A stretch of DNA of 64,000 nt from Thiodiazotropha sp040507035 (lineage in GTDB: Bacteria; Pseudomonadota; Gammaproteobacteria; Chromatiales; Chromatiaceae): contig JBEVVR010000015.1 in the NCBI GenBank assembly GCA_040507035.1, positions 186,001 through 250,000 on the forward strand. Direction: 5' to 3'. Each line of letters starts with the position of its first letter. The first letter of the stretch is position 1. Below the pieces are notes generated by a model, which worked only from the letters and a program-made list of their open reading frames with translations, did not search any database and was not told where the DNA came from. Below are positions 51,341-59,025 of the stretch, piece after piece. Made by a program: the position numbers and the translations under genes.

Positions 51341-53602
51341 CTATCTGCCGGCACGCAGCAGACCGCCCAATCCCATCTCCTCCAGGGCGTTGCCCAGCAG
51401 CTGCCTGACTTCAGATACCTTTTCACAACGCAGTGCCGCCTGCAACAACTCCCTTGCCCTGGCCCGGGAGACAGATCGCAATACCCATTTCACGCGCAGC
51501 AGGCTGCCCCCATTCATGCTCAGGCTGTCAACACCCATACCAATCAGTAACACCGCGGCAGCGGGATTGCCCGCCATCTCACCACAGACACTCACTTCAC
51601 GCTGATACTCCCTGGCCCCGGAGACGATCTGGATCAGCGCCCTCAGCACCGCGGGATGAAGATCATCGTAGATATCGGCAACATGGGCATTGTTGCGATC
51701 CACGGCAAGCAGATATTGGGTCAGGTCATTGGTGCCGACAGAGATGAAATCGATGCGCCGTGCCAGGGCTTCCACCTGGTAGACGGCCGCCGGGACTTCG
51801 ATCATGACACCGATTTTCGGCATGGTAACCGCGTAGCCCTCTTCGATGAGCTCGTCGTGGGCCCGCTGAATCAGCAACAACGTGTCATCGACCTCCTGAA
51901 CGTGACTCACCATCGGCAGCAGGATGCGCAGGTTATTCAGGCCGATGGCGGCACGCAGCATGGCACGCACCTGGGTTAGAAAGATCTCGGGATGATCGAG
52001 GGAGATGCGTATTCCCCGCCACCCTAGGAATGGGTTCGACTCTTCCACGGGAAAGTAGGGAAGCGGCTTGTCGCCACCGATGTCGAGGGTACGTATGGTA
52101 ACCGGTCGAGGATGGAATGTACCCAGCACCCGCTGATAGTTGGCCACCTGCACCGACTCGCCGGGAAAGCTGTCTCGCACCATAAACGGCAGCTCGGTGC
52201 GATAGAGACCGACGCCCTCAGACTCCTCGACACCCTGAGATCCCAGCTCGGTGATCAGGCCGGTATTCATGTAGAGTGGTATCCTGGCGCCATCGGTGGT
52301 CTCACAGGGCAGATCCTTATCCGCCTCGAGCTCCTTGAACAGCGCCCGGTCCTCATTGGCCAGGCGCTGATACTCATCGATGACTGAGGATGCGGGGGAG
52401 ACATAGAGGCGCCCCAGATAGCCCTCCAGAATCACGAAACGACCGTCGACGCGGTTGACCGGCAGATCGCTGAGACCCATCACCGCGGGAACATTCATCG
52501 CCCTGGCCAAGATAGCAACGTGAGAGAAGCTCGCACCACCGGCAGAAACCACACCCACCAGACGTCCCTGGGGCACCTCGGCCAGTTGCATCGCGCTGAC
52601 CTCATCACCAACCAATACCGTCTTCTCCGGGTAATCGGTCGGCCTGGCCACCCGCTGTTGCAGATGCATCAGGATGCGCCTTCCCAAATCCCTGACATCG
52701 GAGGCCCGCTCCTGCAGATAGATATCCTCCATGGCATCAAAGACCTTGGCATGTTCCTCGATGGTCTCACGCAGCGCTCCCGAGGCCCAGTTACCCTCAT
52801 GAATCCGCCTCACCGTGCTGCCGATCAGCGAATCGCCGCCCAGCATCATCAGCCAGGCATCGAACAGCGCCCTGTCTTCCGCCGGAAGGCTCTCCTCGAA
52901 ACGGTCCTCGAGTGCCATCAGATCCTGCACCACGGCGGCAACTGCGGTACGAAACTCCTCCTCTTCACGCTCCGGATCCTGGGCGGGCCTGTCGGGAACC
53001 GCATCCAGATCCGCGGGAGGATAGACGACCACCGCGGTTCCCAACGCCACCCCCGGTGAGCCCGGCCGTCCCTGGAGAAAGCGATTGGGCGGTGCCATGT
53101 CGCTGTGGGTAACCAGGTTGCCAGTGGCCTGGGCGTGGATAATGGCGCCGGCCAGTTGCGCCGCGAGGGTAAAGAGAAAAGTCACCTCCTCATCTTCGAA
53201 ACTGCGCTGGATGTGCTGACGCACCACCAATACACCCAGCACTTTACGATTCTGGATAATCGGCACACCGAGAAATCCCTTGTACTGGGTCTCGCCGGTC
53301 TCATGGGTGAAGAGATAGCGGCTATGGCTGGGGGCATCCGCCAGATTGACCGGCTCCGCCCTTTCGCAAACCAGGCCGATCAGTCCGCGATGATAGGGCA
53401 GCCTGGCCTTGCCGACCGCATCCCGGTGCAGGCCTTCGGTTGCCATCAATACATGCTCACGACGTTCGAAATCGGTCAGATAGACAGAACAGACATCGCT
53501 GCCGATCGCTCCTTTCACCTGAGCTACGATAATCTCCAGGGCCTGTTCGAGGTCGGGCGCGGCGTTAACCTCTTTGACGATGCGATGGAGGGTATCAAGC
53601 AT
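51341..53602 (-). CDS. ptsP: PtsP: GAF-containing phosphoenolpyruvate-protein phosphotransferase (EI-Ntr)
   Basis: PtsP takes phosphate from PEP and passes it to NPr in the nitrogen-related phosphotransferase system. An N-terminal GAF domain (about 1-165) is followed by the enzyme I body. The active His361 is in GGASFSHVAILARAMN. The C-terminal PEP-binding barrel has TLDIGGDKPLPYF and GVMIEVPAAVYQ and the end motif SVCGEMAGNP. The 753-residue length matches PtsP. rppH precedes it, the same pair as in many gammaproteobacteria. NPr is not in the window. Confidence 0.96.
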   Translation of the reverse strand: MLDTLHRIVKEVNAAPDLEQALEIIVAQVKGAIGSDVCSVYLTDFERREHVLMATEGLHRDAVGKARLPYHRGLIGLVCERAEPVNLADAPSHSRYLFTHETGETQYKGFLGVPIIQNRKVLGVLVVRQHIQRSFEDEEVTFLFTLAAQLAGAIIHAQATGNLVTHSDMAPPNRFLQGRPGSPGVALGTAVVVYPPADLDAVPDRPAQDPEREEEEFRTAVAAVVQDLMALEDRFEESLPAEDRALFDAWLMMLGGDSLIGSTVRRIHEGNWASGALRETIEEHAKVFDAMEDIYLQERASDVRDLGRRILMHLQQRVARPTDYPEKTVLVGDEVSAMQLAEVPQGRLVGVVSAGGASFSHVAILARAMNVPAVMGLSDLPVNRVDGRFVILEGYLGRLYVSPASSVIDEYQRLANEDRALFKELEADKDLPCETTDGARIPLYMNTGLITELGSQGVEESEGVGLYRTELPFMVRDSFPGESVQVANYQRVLGTFHPRPVTIRTLDIGGDKPLPYFPVEESNPFLGWRGIRISLDHPEIFLTQVRAMLRAAIGLNNLRILLPMVSHVQEVDDTLLLIQRAHDELIEEGYAVTMPKIGVMIEVPAAVYQVEALARRIDFISVGTNDLTQYLLAVDRNNAHVADIYDDLHPAVLRALIQIVSGAREYQREVSVCGEMAGNPAAAVLLIGMGVDSLSMNGGSLLRVKWVLRSVSRARARELLQAALRCEKVSEVRQLLGNALEEMGLGGLLRAGR

Positions 53603-53749
53603 GCGGGTGATCCTTAAGACGAATGGTTGGGAGTTGGCCAGGTCGGCGATTCAAGATCGCGCTACCCTGTTCTTGGGAAGAGGCACATAACAGGGCGGAC
53701 TTTTAAAGCCCCCATACCCTACGCTAATCAACAGCGGATAATGGGTCTT

Positions 53750-54274
53750 TCAACGCCGCTGCTGTCGTAGAAAATTAGTATGTAATCGGTTGGGTGTCCC
53801 TTCCGGATAGAGCAGGGGCGCCAGCTCTTGCAGTGCCTTGGTATAGACATTGCGTTTGAAGTAGATCACCTCACGCACCGGTTGCCAATACTTGACCCAA
53901 CGCCACTCCTCGAATTCCGGGGTTTCGCAGTTGTCGAGGCAGAAGGCATCCTCCCCGCATTGTGCGCGCAGCAGAAACCAGATCTGCTTCTGCCCGATGC
54001 ATAAAGGCTCTCGATGACGACGGATATAGCGTTCGGGGAGTCGATAGCGCAGCCAGTTACGCGTCGCCCCCATCACCTCGACCTGTTCGGTCTTCAATCC
54101 GACCTCTTCCCGCAACTCCCGGTACATGGCCTGTTCAGGCGTTTCAGTCGCTTTGATACCACCCTGAGGGAACTGCCAGGCATCCTGTCCGACCCGACGC
54201 CCCCAAAAGAGTTGGCGATTGTCATTGCACAGGATGATGCCTACATTGGGTCGATAACCGTCAGAGTCAATCAA
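53750..54274 (-). CDS. rppH: RNA pyrophosphohydrolase RppH
   Basis: RppH removes pyrophosphate from the 5' end of mRNA to start decay. The Nudix box GGIKATETPEQAMYRELREEVGL is complete across residues 38-60, and the start IDSDGYRPNVGIILCN with the WGRR...WQFPQGGI run is typical of RppH. The 174-residue length fits. It lies upstream of ptsP on the same strand. Confidence 0.96.
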   Translation of the reverse strand: MIDSDGYRPNVGIILCNDNRQLFWGRRVGQDAWQFPQGGIKATETPEQAMYRELREEVGLKTEQVEVMGATRNWLRYRLPERYIRRHREPLCIGQKQIWFLLRAQCGEDAFCLDNCETPEFEEWRWVKYWQPVREVIYFKRNVYTKALQELAPLLYPEGTPNRLHTNFLRQQRR

Positions 54275-54460
54275 GTTAGAAGCCAGAACATTGCGAAATC
54301 AATACTGTAGATTCTTCCATATAAACCACTGAGCAGCAAGGCAGATAAACATAAGCCTTTGCAAATTATGGATATTCCATTACTGTTCATAGCTCAAACA
54401 GATGAGAGTCGCGCTACAGCGAGATCATTTCACCAGCAATAGGCAGCAACGGGCCCGATT

Positions 54461-55117
54461 ATGGCATTGGCAATTTTTGACCTCGACAATACCCTCCTCG
54501 CCGGAGACTCCGACTATCTCTGGGGTGAGTTCCTGGTAGAAAAAGGGATTGTCGACGCAGAGAGTTACCGGCGAGAAAACCAGCGCTTCTACGAGGATTA
54601 CAAGGCCGGATGCCTGGATATCTTCGCCTTTCAGCGTTTCTCCCTGAAACCTTTGCGTGACAACAGCCTGGAGAGCCTGCTTGATTGGCGCAGGGAGTTC
54701 ATCGATCGCAAAATCTCACCCCTAATCAGCCAACAATCCCGGCAACTGGTGGAAAAACACAGAAGCGCCGGGGATACACTGTTGATAATCACCGCCACCA
54801 ATACATTCATTACCAGCCCAATCGCGCAAAGCTACGGAATCGGCCATCTGATCGCTACCGAACCGGAGACACTGGATGGGCACTACACCGGGGAGGTCGC
54901 TGGCGAACCCAGCTTCAAGGAGGGTAAGGTGAAACGACTGCATACCTGGCTGCAGGAAAACGCACAAGATCTGCATGGAAGTTGGTTTTACAGCGATTCC
55001 CACAATGACCTGCCCCTGCTGGAAATCGTCGACAATCCGGTGGCTGTGGATCCGGATGAAACCCTTTCGAAGATCGCCAAGGCGCGTGACTGGTCGATTC
55101 TGCGGCTACATGCTTGA
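54461..55117 (+). CDS. HAD-IB family phosphatase
   Basis: A 218-residue HAD hydrolase. Motif I is FDLDNTLLAGDSD with nucleophile Asp7; motif II has LLIITATNTF; motif III and IV give KVKRLHTWL and YSDSHNDLPLLE. This is the SerB-like IB subgroup of phosphatases or phosphotransferases. A homologue often lies beside rppH-ptsP in pseudomonads. Substrate unknown. Confidence 0.92.
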   Translation: MALAIFDLDNTLLAGDSDYLWGEFLVEKGIVDAESYRRENQRFYEDYKAGCLDIFAFQRFSLKPLRDNSLESLLDWRREFIDRKISPLISQQSRQLVEKHRSAGDTLLIITATNTFITSPIAQSYGIGHLIATEPETLDGHYTGEVAGEPSFKEGKVKRLHTWLQENAQDLHGSWFYSDSHNDLPLLEIVDNPVAVDPDETLSKIAKARDWSILRLHA

Positions 55118-55158
55118 GCAAACCTGGTGGTGGGTCATTAGCAAAGGAGACAACTTAA

Positions 55159-55368
55159 ATGAGAAATACAGCATTTTTCGCTGTGCTTATCGTTCTCATC
55201 CTCGGCATAGTCTATGTCATGAAGAGTAGCGACAATCCGCCTGAAACCAACATCAGCCAGACACCGAAAGAGTATATCGAGATGGTGGAAAAGAGAAAGG
55301 CCGAGCGTATTTCGAAGGAGAAGGCCCGCGCGCAGGAGCAACAGTCCCCGCCACCGCCTCAACGTTGA
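55159..55368 (+). CDS. Small N-anchored membrane protein
   Basis: A 69-residue product with one N-terminal membrane helix (AFFAVLIVLILGIVYVM) and a polar, Lys/Glu-rich tail ending in a Pro-rich PPPPQR. AAAGGAG stands 9-15 bp ahead of the ATG. It follows the HAD gene by 41 bp, so may be cotranscribed. No family was recognised. Confidence 0.7.
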   Translation: MRNTAFFAVLIVLILGIVYVMKSSDNPPETNISQTPKEYIEMVEKRKAERISKEKARAQEQQSPPPPQR

Positions 55369-55631
55369 CACAAGGGTCGATCGTCAGGATTTTCCACCGC
55401 GGCAACTATGGTATCCACGAACTCTCCCAGCTCTTGGGGTGAAACCACGGTCAGCAGACGCCGCATCAACCCCGGATCGATAACTGCCTGAATGACGCGT
55501 CCATCCCTCAAGGTGACATTCACACCCGCCACGTGGTGTTGTGCCTTGCCTTCAGGCGCCAACCCCAGCTGTTTCAGGTAGTTGATGAAATCGTGCCAAG
55601 ATCCCGCGTCGAAAAGGATATAGCCCAACAT
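55359..55631 (-). CDS. Small cytosolic protein of unknown function
   Basis: A minus-strand product of 90 residues from ATG 55631. It has MLGYILFDAGSWHDFINYLK at the start and VNVTLRDGRVIQAVIDPGLM in the middle; no membrane segment or signal. A longer start at 55730 is open, but its first 33 residues look non-coding and would overlap the HIRAN gene. Its 3' end overlaps that of the plus-strand neighbour by 10 bp. Family not recognised with certainty. Confidence 0.6.
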   Translation of the reverse strand: MLGYILFDAGSWHDFINYLKQLGLAPEGKAQHHVAGVNVTLRDGRVIQAVIDPGLMRRLLTVVSPQELGEFVDTIVAAVENPDDRPLCQR

Positions 55632-55718
55632 CTCGGCTCTCACCTCCCTATGGGGCTCACGGATTGAGCCCCTACCCAGGTTATTCTCACATTCATGTGC
55701 AGATAGGGAGTCTACAGC

Positions 55719-56117
55719 ATGAAGAGTCAAAATTTCCTGGTCAAACTATTCAAGCTTGCGGAAATCGCCCCGAGGTTCAACTCAGGCGCCCTGAGATGCC
55801 CCCCTAGGCGCAAAGTAATCCTTCAAGAGTCTGCACTAGCCGGTTTTCAATATCATCGGGCTGGGGCGGTCTGGCCCTTTCTCCGCGTTGGCGAGCCACT
55901 TCGCCTGAAACGGGAACCGAGTAATCCACATGATCGCTATGCGATTGCCGTTTGGTTCAAGAATGAACATCTGGGATACATTCCCCGCCATGAGAACCGC
56001 ACCCTGGCTCGCCTGCTGGATCAAGGCGAACGCCTGGAGACGACCATTGTCCGCCTCCTCGAAGAGGACAATCCTTGGCGCAAGATCCGTTTTCGCGTTG
56101 AGTGGCTGCACTCATAA
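55719..56117 (+). CDS. Stand-alone HIRAN domain protein
   Basis: A 132-residue protein. A leader of about 30 residues is followed by one HIRAN domain: ESALAGFQYHRAGAVWPFLRVGEPLRLKREPSNPHDRYAIAVWF and then HLGYIPRHENRTLARLLDQGE. HIRAN domains bind the 3' ends of single-stranded DNA in HLTF/Rad5-like remodellers. In bacteria they also occur alone with no known role. GGGAG stands 8 bp before the ATG. The protein has no helicase or nuclease part here. Confidence 0.85.
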   Translation: MKSQNFLVKLFKLAEIAPRFNSGALRCPPRRKVILQESALAGFQYHRAGAVWPFLRVGEPLRLKREPSNPHDRYAIAVWFKNEHLGYIPRHENRTLARLLDQGERLETTIVRLLEEDNPWRKIRFRVEWLHS

Positions 56118-56841
56118 AAACAACGAACCTGTACCCACCCCAGGGATCAGTTCACGCAGCAACATGCTCCACATCGATCTCTATAGGATGGGCAATACCT
56201 GCCGGGGTAAGTTCTCCTGACAGCCTTGCCTTACCCTCTCCTAGGGCCTGTTAAACAACTGAACCCAAGATGGCTGATCTTAAACTGTATAAAGGCATGC
56301 CCAGCTTCGGTATCGATCACATCATCTGCAGCCTGAATCGATTTAACAAGACAAAGCACAAGCAACATTCGCCGTGGTAATTCGAGGGGAATTTTAATCT
56401 TATCAAGCGCTATCAATTTCAGCTTTGCGAATAAGTTAATTGTAACTAATTATCAAAAGATTTAATCAAACGCCTTTTAGTATTTCCGATTTTTAAAAAC
56501 AGTTAAAAAAAGCAAAACAAAAGACAAGAAATAAACATAATTTAATTGCCATTTACTGATTTTATGGAAGTAATTTTAGATAGACCTCTCATAAAGGGCC
56601 ATGACCAGTTCTCACTTAATCAACCGTCAATCTCTACTCCTCAAAAAGACAAGTGTGCGTTGTGTAATTTCAGAAAATTTTTACAATTTGAGTGGCATAT
56701 TTTCGAGCTCTTTCACACTACTGATGGCCGCCACAAATTGTGTGAAATTGGTCATCTAAAACTGTGATCTCGTGAATGAATAAAATAGGGTGCTGACCGC
56801 CATAGTGAGCAACTAAAGGAACTCGCTATTGAGGTTGTCTA
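56118..56841. other. AT-rich non-coding stretch upstream of the Ig-repeat protein
   Basis: About 720 bp. The part from 56440 to 56560 is notably AT-rich compared with the window. A partial copy of the CTAG repeat is at 56241-56254. TTTCACAC (56711-56718) and GTGTGAAA (56740-56747) form an 8-bp inverted pair near the downstream gene. Short open frames (for example 56231-56416 minus and 56546-56767 plus) have no good ribosome site. I see no gene. Confidence 0.55.
56241..56254. repeat. Partial CTAG repeat, copy 3
   Basis: CTAGGGCCTGTTAA matches the left end of the 33-bp repeats at 23363 and 41815, then diverges. It is probably a decayed copy. Confidence 0.5.
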
Positions 56842-58872
56842 ATGAAATTTTTACGCACTCTCCTTCCACTAGCTCTTATCCCTGCACTCTACATGACTGA
56901 GATCAATCAGCTGCATGCAGGCACAGACTATTTTACATTCGATAAAGCCGTATGGAGGGACAAAAAAGACCTACTGGTATTCAAGGGCACCGGAACACCC
57001 AAGACAACAGTTGAACTTTTTGTCGCCGGCACAGATATCTCTCTGGGCACCAAAACAGTCAACAAGCGAGGTATGTGGCGTTTCAAGTTTTATAACCCGG
57101 ACTCCATTCCTTGCAGTGTACGAGCTGAAAACAGTACTAATGAGCTGGAGAAAGACGTTTATCGGGCACCGGCCGATTGCTCCAGTCAATCTGAATCACC
57201 CACAGAAAACACAGCTCCCGTAATCAGCGGATCGCCACGGACCCAAGTCGCTGAAGGTGATGCATATAGCTTTACTCCCAGTGCAAGCGATGTGGATGGC
57301 GACAGCCTTAGCTTCTCCATCATGAATAAGCCCTCCTGGGCCAATTTCAGCAAGTCTTCAGGAAAACTTAGCGGCACACCGGGCTATAGTGCAGCGGGCA
57401 CCACAGAGAATATTCAGATCAGCGTCAGCGACGGTAGCGCAACGGCCTCACTAGACGCCTTCAGCATCACTGTCGACAACACCAACCGGGCACCGTCAAT
57501 CAGTGGAACGCCGGCCAGCTATGCTTCTGAAGGCATCAGCTACTCCTTTATCCCCCAGGCCAGCGACGCAGATGGCGACAAACTGAGCTTCTCTATCCAA
57601 AACAAACCAAGCTGGGCAAGCTTTGACTCCGCCACCGGCAATCTGAGCGGTACCCCAGATTACAGTGACACGGGCACCACCAGTAATATTTACATCAGTG
57701 TCTCCGACGGCTACACATTGGTGACCCTACAGGCCTTCAGCATTACTGTTGACGAATCCAATCAAGCACCCATAATCAGTGGCACACCGGCCACCTCTGT
57801 CTCTGAAGGCGCTGACTACTCGTTCGTGCCCCATGCCAGCGACGCAGATGGCGACAAATTGAGCTTCTCAATCGATAATAAGCCATCCTGGGCAAACTTC
57901 AGCACCTCCACAGGTGCCCTGAGTGGAACGCCTGGTTACAGTGATGCAGGTACCACCGGGAATATTCGTATCAGTGTCTCCGACGGTAACGCAGTCACAT
58001 CCCTGAATACCTTCAGTATCACGGTCGATGAAACAAACCGTGCGCCAAGCATAAGTGGCGCTCCTACGACCAATTTAGATGAGGGATCTTCCTACAGCTT
58101 CACGCCAGCAGCCAGCGACCCGGATGGCGACGCACTGACATTCTCAATCAGTAACCTGCCATACTGGGCCAGTTTCAATGAGAGTAACGGTAACCTCACC
58201 GGTACACCTGATTCGGACTCCGCGGGAAGCTACCAAAATATCGTCATCAGCGTATCAGACGGCAGTGAAAGGGTAAGCCTGGATGGATTTACCATCACCA
58301 TTAGCGATGTCGCAGATCCTAACAATGCACCTGTCATCAGCGGCAGCGCGGAACCCAACATCATCGCTGGAAACGAATACTGGTTTGCACCCAATGCCTC
58401 TGATGCAGATGGCGACGAGCTAACCTTCAGCGTGTCAAATCTACCCCTGTGGGCCAGCTTCAACACCAATACAGGTGCAATCAGCGGCAATCCCAGCAGT
58501 GAAGACATCGGACTCTACAGCAATATCGTCATCTCGGTAACGGACGGCATCGATAGTGCCACACTGAGCCCACAGAGCATCACAGTCGTGGAACCAGAAC
58601 CAACCGTAGGTAGCATTTCACTGATGTGGGTTCCGCCTTCAACTCGCACCGACGGATCGGCGCTGGATCTGAGCGAGATTGAAGGTTACAAAATCTACAT
58701 GGGAACAACCAGTGACAACCTTACACAGATTGTCGACCTGGCTGACTCCACCATCAATGAACATGTTGTCGACAATCTTGCCACTGGCGACTACTACTTC
58801 GCAGTCACCACCTACGATACCGAGGGTAATGAGAGTGCTTACTCCAACGTTGCCATGAAGAGTACAATGTAA
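56842..58872 (+). CDS. Secreted protein with five Ig-like (He_PIG) repeats and an FN3-like end
   Basis: A 676-residue exported protein. Signal peptide about 1-26, then a unique domain (27-120), then five tandem cadherin/Ig-like repeats of about 90 residues (starting near 125, 217, 309, 401, 496). Each has APxISG at its start, EGxxYSF, SDADGD, PSWASF and ISVSDG. A fibronectin III-like domain (about 588-674) ends it. No anchor, sortase or CTERM signal is present. It is probably an adhesin or matrix protein. The gene has lower GC and richer Asn/Ser/Thr codons than its neighbours, and an AT-rich leader. Confidence 0.85.
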   Translation: MKFLRTLLPLALIPALYMTEINQLHAGTDYFTFDKAVWRDKKDLLVFKGTGTPKTTVELFVAGTDISLGTKTVNKRGMWRFKFYNPDSIPCSVRAENSTNELEKDVYRAPADCSSQSESPTENTAPVISGSPRTQVAEGDAYSFTPSASDVDGDSLSFSIMNKPSWANFSKSSGKLSGTPGYSAAGTTENIQISVSDGSATASLDAFSITVDNTNRAPSISGTPASYASEGISYSFIPQASDADGDKLSFSIQNKPSWASFDSATGNLSGTPDYSDTGTTSNIYISVSDGYTLVTLQAFSITVDESNQAPIISGTPATSVSEGADYSFVPHASDADGDKLSFSIDNKPSWANFSTSTGALSGTPGYSDAGTTGNIRISVSDGNAVTSLNTFSITVDETNRAPSISGAPTTNLDEGSSYSFTPAASDPDGDALTFSISNLPYWASFNESNGNLTGTPDSDSAGSYQNIVISVSDGSERVSLDGFTITISDVADPNNAPVISGSAEPNIIAGNEYWFAPNASDADGDELTFSVSNLPLWASFNTNTGAISGNPSSEDIGLYSNIVISVTDGIDSATLSPQSITVVEPEPTVGSISLMWVPPSTRTDGSALDLSEIEGYKIYMGTTSDNLTQIVDLADSTINEHVVDNLATGDYYFAVTTYDTEGNESAYSNVAMKSTM

Positions 58873-59025
58873 CGAGAGATAGTGTCAGCCAAGTAGAACA
58901 TAGCTTCAACCAGATAGTCGATTGGTTGGCTATACCAAGCACCGGATTCCAGGGATTACGATCCTTGAATCCGGTGCATCTTGTTGGGACTTGTAAAATC
59001 GGATTCGCGTTTGATTTGGTTTAAG

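Noticed and set aside
53711..53725. CATACCCTACGCTAA, resembling the outer end of the REP-like element
   Set aside because: Only the flank matches; the hairpin is missing, so it is at best a remnant.
56231..56416. Minus-strand 61-codon frame in the AT-rich gap
   Set aside because: It would start at TTG with no ribosome site and extends into the partial CTAG repeat; I could not support it as a gene.
56546..56767. Plus-strand 73-codon frame before the Ig-repeat gene
   Set aside because: No ribosome site, no family features, and it contains the inverted repeat likely to be regulatory.
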